A stretch of DNA of 64,000 nt from Pollenia angustigena (GCA_930367215.1 OV884056.1:319330709-319394708); one strand, 5' to 3'; shown: positions 33,442 to 45,359, counted from the first letter of the stretch. Translations and numbers: made by a program. Notes: generated by a model from the letters alone, not told the origin.

Positions 33442-33985
33442 CAGTGTTCGAAAATAAACACTAAATATCGTTTCTTAATGTTCGGTTCGGTAGATTTGTG
33501 GAAAACACAAACGCTAATAGTGTTTGTGTAGAAAATCATTAAAAAAAATTACGTTTCCCTGTTATTCATCTTTCGAACACAAAAACATTACTGTTTTTAT
33601 CAAACTCAACAAAAGATGTAAACATTTAATTCCGTTCGGTTTTTTTTGAAAATCCACAAACTTCAATGTGTTCGGTTCGGCTCATTAATCTTCGTCCCTT
33701 TTGGCTGGTAAAAAAAACCAAACATTTTTTACAAAAACAAAATACACATACGAAAAAAACATTATATGTAGAACATTAAAATATAATGTTTGTCTACAAT
33801 ATCACTACAATTGTTCAGTTTTTTAACGAAGAAACGAACATTATATAATGTTCGGTTCTTTCTTGAAAATAGTTACGAACGGTATTATGGGTTGTGTGTG
33901 TCTACACAATCTCTAAAAAAATAGATATCGTTCCTGGGTGTGTGAGCCGAACGTTAAACAATGCACTGCTTATTTTCGAACACTG
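33442..33985. mobile_element. hAT MITE family hM1, copy 2
   Basis: Termini CAGTGTTCGAAAATAAACAC and TTATTTTCGAACACTG are inverted. The flanks are the exact 8-bp TSD GTTTAAAC on both sides (33434-33441, 33986-33993). Internal sequence is shared with copies at 18862, 37764 and 60201. The interior is non-coding. Confidence 0.95.
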
Positions 33986-33993
33986 GTTTAAAC

Positions 33994-36050
33994 ACATCGC
34001 ACATTAAGCTTCTTATTGCCACAGAATTATTTTAATCAAAATACAAATTCTAATAAAACGTTTGTATTTTCTTCTTCTTGTTATTTTAACCCTCAAGCAA
34101 CTATTTGAAGTTTTAAACTTAATCTATTGAGCCATTGAGTGAGTGAGTTTTCCACTTAAATTTAGGTTTTTTTGTTTAAATAAGTGATAAAATACTTTAA
34201 ATTCTTCTTAATCTTCTCTGCAACACCTCGTCCAAAGACTCTGCTCATAAATTTTAAACTTCAGCGAAGGCAACACCAAAAAAATACCAAGGAAAAGGGG
34301 GTAAACAAAATTAAAAATGTTGTTAGAAGAAACCAAAAATTGATAAAAAAAAAAAATCTAAAAATTAAAAATTTATTTATGCATCATAAAAAAGATCGTA
34401 AAATATTTATTTTTGTTCTTAAAAAAAAAAAAATACAATAAAATAACAGACAAGTTTTCACTCTGGTCCCAAAAGAAGATGCAACACTAAAAAAATCATG
34501 TAATTTTCAGTTAATCGTTAAGGAGTGTTTGTTGCACTTAAAGTTTGTTTTAGCTGCTCTGTAGGACTACAACAATAACAAAAAAACAACAACCATTATT
34601 CCTTAAATATTCACAATTCAATTGTTCTTTAAACTGTTTATGCAACAATTTACGGTTAGAGATAGAAAATTTATGGCTTTAGATTCTTTTCCTTTTATTT
34701 ATTTTTTTTAAAGTAATTAAAAAAAAAATACGCGATATTTTGTGGATAATTTAAAGTAAAGTTTGTAAGAAACTTAACAAAAAAAAAAAAGGGATGTTCT
34801 GCTTGACAAAACACCCAAAATAAGCAGAGATTTACCATAAAAGAGTTTCAAATGTAACAAAAAGATTAATTTAAAAAAATTTTCAGGGATTTTTACACTA
34901 AAAAAAGGACAGTGGAAGTGTTTTAAGTACTAAAATAAACATTTTGTAAATTAAAAAAAAACTAAAGTTTTTGCGTTTTTAAAATATTTTAAAATAAAAT
35001 AAAATAAAGGAAATTTCTTTTGAATTGTCAATTTTTATACGACTGTAATAAAACAAAAAAAAAAAAAAAAAAAAACTGAAAATTTCCGAATTTCAGCTTT
35101 AATCAACTTGATGTATTGAAATTTACAATAAAATCAAAGTCTTGTTAAGCTCAAAAAGCGAGCGAGTTCAAGGAATTTCAATAAACGAAATAAAAATTTC
35201 TCACGAACACCAAAAAGGTCCATTAAAGTTTCGTCATTGTGTGTTCAAGCTACAGGCCTTAGAGAATTCCTAATTCCTCTTTATTTACAAATAAAACAAG
35301 AGAATTACTTTGAAATTACTTATTTAACTTTATGAATGTTAAAAAAATAAAATAATTGTTTTCACAAGACTGTGAAAATTTCCATTTATTTAATTTCAAA
35401 TGCGCCACTCCTTTAAAAACCCTTGAATTGAATTTTCATTGATGACTCTCTCTAATTACGAATTCAAGGGAATTTGTTACCTTCGACTACTGTGATTGAT
35501 AAATTATTAGATAATGACTGGAATTCATGATGTGGCGCATTTGTATTTGTTTTTGTTGCTCACTTGTTACTTTCTTACTTAAATAATCAAACGGCCTGTG
35601 AAGATGCTCAAAGGGGCTTCACACAAACAATGACCCCAATGACCTTTCAAAAACAAAAAGATATCAATAAATATCAAAAGCCAGTTAAGTAAAGGAATTT
35701 TAAAAAATTTCAAATAGGGATTGTAAGCATTGTATTGATTTTTTTTTTTTTTTGTAAATTTTAAATAACAATCAATCCTTTGTTCATATACTAATGCAGA
35801 CACACACGTGCAAGTGCCTAATAAAGAAGAAATATTTTTTTATTTTGTATAAAAAAAAAGAATCATAAAAAATCCAAAATGAATACAAGGAATCCTGAAT
35901 GCCCGAGTAGTTAGGTTTAGTTTTAAGGCACCACCGACCCAGACAACAACAACACACACAATTACTTACGTAAAATTAAACAACTCTAACAACAAAATCA
36001 ATACTCATTTATTTAAACTTAGAAAACGATTGGAATAGAAAGAGAAAAAT
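33994..36050. other. No gene found; AT-rich spacer
   Basis: Dense poly-A/T (34345, 34420, 34720, 34780, 35055-35075, 35740). Frames such as 34184-34441 are lysine-rich translations of A runs. No bounded repeat seen. Confidence 0.55.
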
Positions 36051-36159
36051 AAAGGGTTGTCCAGCATAATGCACGATGTCAGTTGAAATTCACATCTTAA
36101 CGTTAAGTTGTTTGCCCAACTTAATTTGACATTTCTTTGATTCAGTGTTGGACAAATTC

Positions 36160-36790
36160 AACCTTGGAGAGGTTCACAATCGAGCAGCGCGTAAGGATTG
36201 TTTAAGCCTTTAACGAAAATGGGCGTTCATATCAAAATGCATTTCGTAGCTTTAAAAAGAAAATCATCTTCAGCGAAGAATAACACTTTCACTTCAGTGG
36301 ATTCGTAAACAAGCAAAATTGCCTTATTTGGGCAAATCAGAATCCACGCGTGATTGTTCGAAAGCCAATGCATCCACAAAAAGTGAATATTTTGTGCGGT
36401 TTATGAGCTGGCTGCTTCATCGGGCCGTATTTCTTCGAAAATGAGGTCCGCCATTCAGTTACCGTGTATAGTGTTCGCTATCGCGAGATAACGGACATCT
36501 TTTCGCCAGGAATTGAGGATATAAAACTGGACGATATGTGATTCCAACAGGATGGTGCCACTTGCCACACAGCCAAAGAGAAATTGCGCGAGAAATTAAA
36601 TGACTGTGTTATCTCACGTCGTGGCGATGTTAGTTGGCCGCCACGATCATGTGATTTGACAACGTTGGACTTGTTTCTTGGGGACACTTAAAAGAAAAAG
36701 CGTACGTCAATAAGCCAAGAACAATTCAAGAGCTAAGGGATGAGATAATTTGGAACAATAACGACATTGAACCTCAATTATGTCTCAGAG
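36160..36790 (+). pseudogene. mariner-2 transposase remnant, copy B
   Basis: The start codon is degenerate (TTG where copy A has ATG). After TIEQRVRIV a stop replaces a Glu codon, and frameshifts follow. Visible pieces are the NKQNCLIWANQNPRVIVRKP segment after the first catalytic Asp, RPYFFENEVRHSVTV, MxFQQDGATCHTAKEKLREK, and DVSWPPRSCDLTTLDLFLG. Together with copy A it shows the family is a canonical DDD mariner, but neither copy is intact. Confidence 0.82.
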
Positions 36791-36865
36791 TCATTGAAAA
36801 TATAGACCACCGAAGCCGTGGCGAGCGATATTTTATTTCACACATAATTGTCAAAGATCCTTCTA

Positions 36866-37552
36866 TCGGGTGATTTTTTAAGAGCTATAGGAAAGTTAAA
36901 AAAAAACACATAAAATTCAGAAATATGCATGAAATCTTTATTTGAATCGATTATTTCATGCAAATGTTGACCGTGACGGCGCCTCAAATGGTACATCCGC
37001 TTAGTTCAAGTTTGGCATACTCTTTCCAACATTTCGGCGGGTATCATCTTATGAATAAATGCTTCAATGTTGTCTTCCAATGCCTGAAGCGGGCATGTGT
37101 GTATAGACATGAGTTTTAACATAGCTCCACAAAAATTAGTCCAAAGGCGTTAAATCGCCTGATCTAGGCGGCCAATTGACCGGTCCCGAACGTGAAATAA
37201 AATGTTCACCGAACTCGCCTCTCAATAAATCAATTGTTAAGCGTGCTGTGTGGCATGTGGCACCGTCTTGTTGAAACCACATGTCATGCAAGTCAAGCTC
37301 TTGCATTTTGGGCAAAAAAAAGTTGGATATCATCTCACGGTAGCGCTCACCATTCACAGTTACGTTAGCTCTTGCAATGCTTCTGACTGATCTTCACTCC
37401 AAACTCGACAATTCTGCTTATTAACGTACCCATTGAACAAAAAATGAGCTTCGTCGCTCATGTTTGATGTTTGACAGTGAAACAAAACACGAAACGTACG
37501 TCAGCTGCTTAACCAGTGTTGCCAAAAAGATAATAGCTAAAAAATCACCTGA
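36866..37552 (-). mobile_element. mariner-1, copy 2, nested in mariner-2
   Basis: TCGGGTGATTTTTTAAGAGC (36866) and GCTAAAAAATCACCTGA (ending 37552) are the termini, and the flanks are TA on both sides (36864-36865, 37553-37554). On the minus strand the transposase fragment reads SDEAHFLFNGYVNKQNC and, from 37357, MNGERYREMISNFFLPKMQE, MWFQQDGATCHTA and VNWPPRSGDLTPLD. The DNA-binding half is deleted. Compared with 9809-12269 it keeps the second Asp and carries no hAT. It inserted into an existing mariner-2. Confidence 0.92.
37136..37357 (-). pseudogene. mariner-1 transposase fragment (catalytic second and third Asp)
   Basis: An open 73-codon piece: RYREMISNFFLPKMQELDL, then FQQDGATCHTA with the second catalytic Asp, then RSGPVNWPPRSGDLTPLD with the third Asp region. 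It lacks the DNA-binding domain and the first catalytic block in frame, so it is only a remnant. Confidence 0.88.
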
Positions 37553-38210
37553 TATAATAACAAAAAATATTAAGATAATTCTCTGAAAACTTTTTGTTTT
37601 ATTTACATTGAACATCGTGCGTTTGAGTCGGGTGGTTAGGTTGAGTTAGGCGAACGTTGCTGTAACCGCAACGTACTTTTAGCACGTAAGTGCACTTATA
37701 GAACATAGAAAACTGCTGACCGCTGTGCAAAAAAGTGCCAAGTAACTTAAATGCTATTAAAACCAGTGTTCGAAAATAAACACTAAAAATAGATGAGAAT
37801 ATTTAATTCCGTTGGTTTTTTTAACCACACACTTCATTGTGTTCGGTTCAGCTCAATAATTACACAAACAAAACCTATACAGAATAGACACACAAGCTGT
37901 TCGTGTTGCGGTCGTTGCTAAAATTTGTTGTTTGTTCATTTCTTTACCAATGTAAAAAAAAAACATTGAAGAACATTAAAATATAATGTTTGTCCACAGC
38001 ATCACTACAATTGTTCTGTTTTTTAACGAAGAACAGAACACTTGATAATATTCGGCTCTTTCTTGAAAATAGTTACGAATGGTATTTAGGGTTGTGTTCT
38101 TCTAAACAATCACTAAAAAAAAGTACATATCGTTCTGCCAAACGTTAAATAATGTTCTGTTTTATCAAAGTTATTTTCGGGAAATTCAAAATTTATAATT
38201 AAGATTTTTG

Positions 38211-39073
38211 TATGACGTGCTAAATTCCCAAGTTTTTTCATATTTGATAAATACACTGAAATTTATTGTTGAGGAAAATTCGAGTCGGAAAGAACCTAAC
38301 CAGTTGTAGGGGGATGTAAGAAAAGATAAACTCACTGTTTATTGTTGGTGTTTTGTCTAAAACTATGTTCACACTTGGGTTCTTAAACGCGTTTAAGCAG
38401 CTCGAACGTGATTAAGCTTTAATCACTTCAAAATCGAAATGATTACCCATACATTGAAGTGATTTGTTAATCACTTCAAATTGACATGATTACAACTAAA
38501 TCACTTCATAAACCACTTGACATCCACTGAACTTACCTCAAACTGAGTGTAATGTAGAATCGCCAACATGATCGTGTACAACCGGTCACGATTTCTGCTT
38601 AATGTTTTTATTTTTTTCCTTGAATAATTCATACATTTTCACAATTTCATCATTTAAATAATCTTCTGATTACTATTTAAAAGCATTTTTTTATCCATTT
38701 TTAATCCTTTAAATAAATATAAATTAGTTTGTTGTGTTTTTTTTTTCTTAATCATCTGTCATCTTAATCATCTCAAATGTAATGTGAACGGCTTTGATTA
38801 ACTTAATCAACATTTTGCTTAAACGCGTTTAAAAACCCAAATGTGAACAAAGCATAAGCTTTGATATTGTTACAAGTAAAACTCTGAGTGTTTATAATTC
38901 TTATTCGCTTTAGGGTTTTATTTTTATAATATTTTTAGCTTTTCTAAAATCTTTGGAAAAGGTTTCCTGATGATCTGGCAACCAGTGAAATGCGCATAGA
39001 AGCTGGTTTTCCCTCAACAATAAATTTCAGTGTATTTACCAAATACGAAAATTTGGGAATTTAGCACGTCATA
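38211..39073. mobile_element. Element X, longer copy with inverted ends
   Basis: TATGACGTGCTAAATTCCC at the left is mirrored by GGGAATTTAGCACGTCATA at the right, and pairing goes on through ATACACTGAAATTTATTG. Its body matches 2826-3145. The exact outer boundary is unclear, because AATGTTCTGTTT occurs on both sides and could be TSD or host hAT sequence. Superfamily unknown. Confidence 0.72.
38361..38854. mobile_element. PIF/Harbinger-type MITE, TAA TSD, nested in element X
   Basis: The 40-bp terminal arms (left AACTATGTTCACACTTGGG, right inverted CCCAAATGTGAACAAAGCA) agree at about 34 of 40 positions and share CTTAAACGCGTTTAAG. TAA flanks both sides (38358-38360, 38855-38857). The truncated element X at 2826-3145 shows the empty site (TTTTGTTTAAGCTTTAATATTG). 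The interior has repeated TTAATCACTTCA words (about 38420-38515). Confidence 0.88.
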
Positions 39074-39169
39074 AAAGCTTAATGTTCTGTTTTTTTGAAC
39101 ACTGATTGAAACAGTATATTGTGTTTATATAAAAACGTTAATAGTTCAATTTGTATATGGGCAAATCCT

Positions 39170-39570
39170 GCGTGACGAACGCTACATTCGCACGAGTTTT
39201 CTGATTGAAATATAAACATTTTTTGGTCTTTCAAAAAAGATAGTTTCAACTTATTTATATAGTGTTTACTGACATTAATATGTACTTACGAATGGCATAT
39301 ATCATAATTTCTTAGCAAGTGTTTGTTGCGAAATAATTGATCACAAAGTGTTGTGACGCACGCTACAAAAAGTGGAAGTAACTTCAAAGGTTGAAGTGCG
39401 TTTTCCTAATTTTTAGCGAATTTGGCATGATAAAATATGCAAAATCTAATTCCTAAAAGAAAGATGACTATAAGAGAATTCTAAACGCACTTATTCGCAA
39501 CCAAAAAATGTTGTGATTTTTTGACAAAAGCCGTGAACCCTTTGTGACGCACGCTACATAACGCACGCTA
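39170..39570. repeat. Dispersed GTGACGCACGCTACA words
   Basis: GTGACGAACGCTACA (39171), GTGACGCACGCTACA (39354 and 39543) and ACGCACGCTACA (39559) appear in about 400 bp, all in the same orientation. The spacing is irregular. They may be subterminal repeats of an unbounded DNA element. Confidence 0.5.
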
Positions 39571-41617
39571 CAGTTTTCCCAGTAGTATTTTATTATTATA
39601 TTTTATATATTTTAACAAAAAAAATTATATTTTTATGAATTGCATTTCTTAAACTAATTTCTTAACTAATGAATATCAACTTTTTTTTAACGAAATTTAT
39701 ATTTTGATAAGTCTGCTGTCAGTGCTATTTAAAGCACAAAAGTCACCTAAAATAATGCTGAATTCACGTATAACATTAAGAAATCGGCAGTGGGGTAGGA
39801 TTTGGTAAAAAATATTGCATTAATGATCATCGAAATACATATTTTTTAATATAAAAATGAAATTATACATCTAGTCTTATATTCCATTAAAAAAAAAAAA
39901 AACTCATTTGAAAATTTTGGTTGGAGGACTGTTTCTGGGATTTGTCCATAAAGATTTTCAATAAACAAGTTTGTATTTTAGCATGTAAGTTAACTATTTT
40001 GTAAGTGGGCATACACATAACAAGGTTTGGTACCATTTAAAGACTTTTATATCGCGACTTTTGGACAACAACCCAATAAAAATTTTTTTCATTTTGCGAA
40101 GCACTTAAGGTACATTTAAAAAAATAAGCACACAATTATGCGCTACGCAATAAGACATACAGAAATGCAGTTAAGTAAGTGAAAGAACTCTTAACAACTT
40201 TTAGAAAAAAAATAACATTTCAAGTGCTACGGCATTCCCCCCTTACTACGAAGCAGGTTTGTAAGGGAGAATACTTAAAAATAACGGTATCAAAACATTC
40301 AATGTGTAAAGCTGAATACTGCGCTTTATGTGCCAAAAATTTATTGCTTCAAAGTGGGAACTCGCCATATAAATTTCATGTCTTCCGTAAGCGCAATGGT
40401 AAGCGAAACTTTTATGTTTCTGCCTTACAAACCTGCTTCGTTGGAAGCTCCATTTTTTATTGGGAAGGTTCTATCTTACATGTACTTTAGTGCAAATAGA
40501 ACCTTGTTGCCCTAAGGTCGGGACATATGTGTATATGAATTTGTTTATTTTGTACATCTAGATATGTTGTATCATAAGTTCTTTTGTCAAAAGTACATAG
40601 ATATACTGAAAAAAGTACAAAAAAAAGGAGCGAAAATACCCGCATTCAATTTAAGCACAAGCAGACCATCACAGCGTTGCAAATGTCTCGTTACAATAGC
40701 ATAAAATTCTGTTTTATGCTGAATGTTCTGCGGTACATTGAATTTCGTTAAGCTTTTCTATTGCTTTTTATATACCAAAAACTAACAGCTGATTCATACG
40801 GTACTGACACGATACAGCAACGTTCGTTGTTTTTGTTTTTTGTTGTCACTGCACACGTACGATATTTCAAAAGAATTTTTTTTTAAATTCTTTTCAGAGA
40901 GTTTGTACTCTAGTCGTTTCCCTATGCCAGTGCCCACCACTGATTTACGCTCACATAACTGGTTTCTCATTTATAAAATCAATATAATTGTGGGAAAGAG
41001 CATAAAAACAGAAATAATAAAAACCCTTTGTGTTTGTTTTATTACCCTACAATTTAATTATAATAAAAAGATATATACACACACACACATTTATTTACAC
41101 GAACACATTCATATAAAAAAATTAAATCAAGCCACAACACCATTGAACTACAAAGAGAAATCATGTGTTACAATCAATCTAGGATCTGTTTGATGTTGTT
41201 TGTTGTTGTTGTAATTATTTGTAGCTCCTGAACAAGTGGTTTCTTGGTTAAATTTTCCAGTTATTGAACCTTCTATAGTTGCAGGAGGTTTTGTTCTATA
41301 GTGTGTTTTTTATGATTGTAGTTTTTTTTCGAAATTCCTTTTTTGTATTTTTATTAAAAACACGTTTAATTTTTAAGTGCTTTTTTTCTTATTATGTAAC
41401 AAAAACAATAAAACTTATACTCATTATTCAATCAAATTCTTTGATTAACACCAGCGTTGGCAAGTTGAGATTTTTAAATGGAAATCCAAGTCAATCAGTT
41501 TTTATATGTTCGCAAAAGCGAAAAATTCGCTTGATTTTTCTATTCACTTGGGCCTGAAAAATGATTAAACATTTCGAGATTATTAAAAATACATTAATAC
41601 AATAAAAGTGTCATAAC
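39571..41617. other. No gene found; contains one long-range inverted repeat
   Basis: AT-rich sequence. Frames at 40179-40490 and 40330-40515 overlap in the same region and have no motif. A perfect 19-bp inverted repeat (ACGAAGCAGGTTTGTAAGG at 40250-40268, its complement at 40423-40441) lies inside. A (CA)n run occurs near 41082. No bounded transposon seen. Confidence 0.5.
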
Positions 41618-41986
41618 CAGAACTGTGGAGTCGTCCAAAAACAGTTCTTAGTCCGACTCCGACTCCAAACGTTGAAATTTTTTTAGTCCGACTGCGACTA
41701 TAACTCTGACTCCTACTCTTACATTGATGCTTAATGTATATGAGATTGGTCTTTTTTGACTTTTAACATCTATTTTTAATGCGGCACCTTTTAAATGGTT
41801 AAATATAGTAAGAAACATATTCTGTTAAAATTACAAATCGATATTTCAAATATCGCACCGCCAATTTTGAAGAATTTTTATTTTAGAAAATATTAGAAAA
41901 TTTTTTGAATTTTTTGTGCCGAAAAATTGTGGGTACTTCAAATCCGACTCCGGTACAAAAACCTCAACTCCGATTTCACAGCCCTG
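41618..41986. mobile_element. hAT MITE with CAGGGCTGTGGAGTCG-type ends
   Basis: The left end CAGAACTGTGGAGTCG and right end CACAGCCCTG are inverted. Both subtermini repeat GTCCGACTCCGACTCC or CTCCGATT words. The flanks GTCATAAC and GTTATAAT form an 8-bp TSD with two transitions. Ends of this form belong to a widespread hAT MITE group (family knowledge). 369 bp, non-coding. Confidence 0.82.
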
Positions 41987-43778
41987 GTTATAATGTCCAT
42001 GGACTGTTGCCAAATTCACTATCAAATCGCTGGCAAAATAGGATTTTCAACTTGAAAAGTTTTGTAGCCGTGCTAGTCGGATTTTGCATGAGCATGAGAA
42101 TTTTTGAGAGATAAAAAATACTTAAAGCTCTAATTTAGGTTTGCCTGTTAGAGGGAACTTTCAAAAAAGCTCTGTTTAAACGCAGATCAAATATATGTTT
42201 CTTTATAGTCGCGGATTATTTTGCATTTTTTAATGTTATTTGTACGCGATAATACATGGCCACCGCAATCATATTATAGTTGAACACGATTACTATACGT
42301 TTGCCCCTACAATTCATATGTTTACCACAAATATTTTTATGGTTGATGATAAAAAAACTAAGATGCTTGCACGACCGTTACATAGTTGTCCGGTCAGGGG
42401 ATGACCCTTACAAATGCACTACATTGTGTTGAAGCTATGACAATAGGTTTTGGAAGCGAGGATAGAGGTAGTAGTGCTGGTGGACACTCGACTAAAACTT
42501 TTGCAGTTACGGTAAAATCCTACATTTATGTTGCAATCATAATATTGTAAAGGGTGATTCAAGGGCCCATTGCGTGATTTCACTTTTATTCATTTCACTT
42601 TTGGTACCTAATCGTACCAAAAATTAAGAAATGGAATAGCAAACTCATTACAATTCGACTTGGGGATCCCGTAACTTGAGTGATTATTACTTCAGTGATC
42701 ATGAATCTACAATTTATAGTCTGTTGCTTTTGATCTTTTAATTAAAACTGCACATCTCTGGCTGTCTTAAAAAACAAAATAAGTAGTACTGCAAAAGGCT
42801 AAAAGGAATTTTTGAATTGGTCTTGTCTTCTTTAATGTTTGTTTTAATGTTTTCTGATCATTTTATTTTATTTTTTTGGTAGTGGTTGTGATTAAGATTT
42901 TTGTTTTTGGAATGGCAGCGCTGTTGAACTAATTCTCACGGTTTATTTTTATTTTTTTTTGTTTTGTAGTTGTTGTTGGTAGGCAGGATACTTTTTTTTT
43001 TATTAATTTTTTGTCTATAGATGATGATGAAGAAGCCTTTCAAGCGTCTACTAATAAAATAATTCCTGTCTGTGTGTTGGTGTTTTTATTTTTGATGTTT
43101 TGTTATTTTATAGAAATTTAAATCGTTGTTTTTCTGCTGATAGAACAAATTTAAGTTAATTGGTGTAAAGAATAGTTTTTAATTATAGTGTTTCTATTGT
43201 TTGATTTGGTTTTTAATCTTTTTAGCTGTCTTTACCAGTTTTCACGATGAGAAATTTAAAGAAATTTTACTGGCTTGGGAAAGAATTTAGACAAATTGTT
43301 TAAAATATATAAAATTAATTGGAAGTCATTTAAAAAAAACCAAAAGTTAATTATGAAAACAAAACCTTGTATCAAATATGCTACAAATGAGTGAAGGAGT
43401 TTTTAAAATTAAAATCCTAGAAATTCCTGATCAAAAAAAAAAAAACCTTTTCAAATCCCTAAAACGCGACTTTTAAGTGCTTTCGTAAAAATAACACTAC
43501 AAATTATTTGTAATTATGTATATCGTTTGCAGTTATTTATATGGTTTTTATTTATTATTAGAAAAATATAGAACACTTGCATTTAGCCCGCTACTTCTTT
43601 ACCGTCTTCCTTTCTTTAATTAATTTAATTTTATGTTTCCAAGTTCAATATTATAGAAAATTAAAAAAGAACAGAAAACTAAAAGAAAGAAATTAAATTT
43701 CCCGTATTTTCCCTTTTTGATACTTTCTTCTCCCCATAAAAGTGTCAAAAATTTCAATATTGTAGTGGGAGCCCATAA
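41987..43778. other. No gene found; AT-rich spacer
   Basis: Mixed AT-rich DNA. A pair CCGCAATCATATTATAG (42262) and TTGCAATCATAATATTG (42531) may be a weak repeat. T-rich from 42860 to 43250. No coding signal. Confidence 0.5.
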
Positions 43779-43786
43779 TTTAATAC

Positions 43787-44912
43787 CAGCGTTGCCATTT
43801 TGGTGCCTTTCGGGTATTTTTTGGTGCTTTTTTGCTCATGCAATACCCGAAATTTTGTTAAACACCCGTTTTTTAAAAGCGGGTATTTATAGTGCTTTTA
43901 ACAATTTCTCACAGTGCTTTTAAGTGCCTTTTACAATATTTTTTTTTTTTCTACCATTTTTTAAAACTTCGATTATATTGAGGATGATTAAGATGAGATT
44001 TGCTATTTGGGGTACAATTTTGGGAAGGCCTGTAAAGATTTTAAGGTTTCAAAGGATAAAAAAAAGTGATAAAAGAAAGTTGCATTCGTTTTACCAAAAA
44101 CTTTATTTACGAGGTTAGAGCTAGGCTTCCTAGCAATTTGGAAATTTTACAAAACGTTTACTTTTTAGCGCTGACAACATATTTTTATTTATTAAAATTT
44201 GGGCTGTCATTAAGTTTTATAAAGAATGGTCGGTCACTGCAAATTTTCGGTTATTGCAACTGGCCAGATTTTTTCTAACTACGAAAATCTAGCTCGCACT
44301 TTATTACTGTTTTATGACCAATTCAAACTCAGCTGATGATGATCCAAATGATTTGGTTGATATAATTTTTATTGAAGGTAATAATAATAAATTTAAAAAT
44401 GTTTATATACAAATGTAATTATTAGGAAATAGATTTTAAAAACGATACGATTTGAAACCGAAAATATCGTTTTCAGTATCTTTTAAAATGGATTTTAAAT
44501 GCAATTCTTTTTATTTTCAGTGTTTATTCTTTAAAATTTTATATTATATACATACGTTAACTGAAGTGTATTCTGAACGAAAATTTAAGACTTTTATTCA
44601 GAAATAGATTTTAAAATCGTTCGAAATTCATCACACCTTTTAAAAACGGTCGATTTGAAATCGATCGATTTTCATCACAAACCTGTATATTTAATTTTAA
44701 ATGAAAATGGTCACCCAACAACGCAATCGCCTTTTTTTAATTTTGGAGGTAGATAATATTCGGCACAGCCGAATGCAGCTTGTTTTGTGTTTAATTCAAT
44801 TTAAAAAATGGCTAAGTGCTTTTTTACGCTTTTTTTTTGTTCAAAATAGTGCTTTTTAGTGCTTTTTTTAAATTTTAAAGTGCTTTTTGCTCTCAAAAAG
44901 TTGGCATCACTG
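43787..44912. mobile_element. hAT element with AAGTGCTTTTT subterminal repeats
   Basis: The ends CAGCGTTGCCA and TTGGCATCACTG are inverted, with the exact 8-bp TSD TTTAATAC on both sides (43779-43786, 44913-44920). GTGCTTTTT words occur about ten times near both ends, in the same orientation. A short frame at 44066-44278 contains RARLPSNLEILQNVYFL, which resembles a segment of some hAT transposases (R-L-P-x-N-x-E-I-x-x). The element is 1.1 kb, so at most a deletion derivative. Confidence 0.9.
44066..44200 (+). pseudogene. Possible hAT transposase fragment
   Basis: Translation from 44066 gives SCIRFTKNFIYEVRARLPSN, then LEILQNVYFLALTTYF. A charged helix ending in RLPxNxEILQN just before the C-terminal dimerisation domain occurs in several hAT transposases. 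The fragment lies centrally in a TSD-verified hAT, which supports the reading. No catalytic residues are visible and the match is from memory only. Confidence 0.35.
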
Positions 44913-45051
44913 TTTAATACATACAAATGTTTCAATGAATAAAGAATGAATTGTAAAAAAGTACCAAAAATAGGTACGATTTTCACTCGAATTTCGAAAA
45001 AGTACCATATTTTTAGTTAAGTTACGAATTTCGTATAATCTTTATATCTAT

Positions 45052-45264
45052 CAGGGGTGTTCCGGGAATCGAAAACGCAAGAATTTTAAACGTCGTTTTA
45101 TAATAAGATTTCTGTAATAAAAGATTTTTATGACAAATATTATAAAAATATATCTCTATTAAACAGAATTTTATAACAATAATTATAAAAATTACATTAA
45201 AAGTGTATTAAAAACAACTTCCAAGTTCTTGCGTTTAGCGTTTTCGATTTCCAGAACACCCCTG
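45052..45264. mobile_element. MITE with CAGGGGTGTTC ends
   Basis: CAGGGGTGTTCCGGGAATCG at the left and CGATTTCCAGAACACCCCTG at the right are inverted with two differences, and both arms then carry AAAACGC. The flanks share only TAT. The CAGGG start suggests hAT, but an 8-bp TSD is absent. The 150-bp interior is AT-rich. Confidence 0.72.
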
Positions 45265-45359
45265 TATGGTTATTGGGTTAAAAGATAGATGCACTGAAAG
45301 AATTTTCTTCGCAATACCAATGAATTTTTTATTATTTTTTTTTTACTTTTTCTTATTTT

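Larger units (their letters stand above)
36052..37640 (+). mobile_element. mariner-2, copy B, split by mariner-1
   Basis: It begins TA|AAGGGTTGTCCAGCATAAT, then GCACGATGTCAG. The transposase relic covers the HTH region (about 36162-36260), the first catalytic block frameshifted near 36270-36340, and QQDGATCHTA (about 36548-36575), so the second Asp that copy A lost is kept here. It continues to NWPPRSCDL near 36640. The tail is interrupted at 36866-37552 by mariner-1 and resumes as ATAACAAAAAATATTAAG. The right end (AACATCGTGCGTTTGAG, about 37610) is decayed. Confidence 0.82.
37764..39104. mobile_element. hAT MITE family hM1, copy 3, carrying nested element X
   Basis: The left end CAGTGTTCGAAAATAAACAC and right end TTTTTTTGAACACTG are flanked by ATTAAAAC (37756-37763) and ATTGAAAC (39105-39112), a 7/8 TSD. 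The interior matches hM1 up to about 38160 and again in the last 25 bp. Between them sits element X (38211-39073), itself split by a MITE, giving three nested layers. Confidence 0.85.

Noticed and set aside
40179..40515. Two overlapping frames of 103 and 61 codons
   Set aside because: No motif, no codon bias, and the region contains an inverted repeat; two frames open over the same bases argue for chance.
41452..42040. Larger hAT starting at CAGCGTTGGCAAGTTGAG (41452)
   Set aside because: The start resembles that at 43787, but no inverted partner or TSD was found downstream; only the 369-bp MITE at 41618-41986 is supported.
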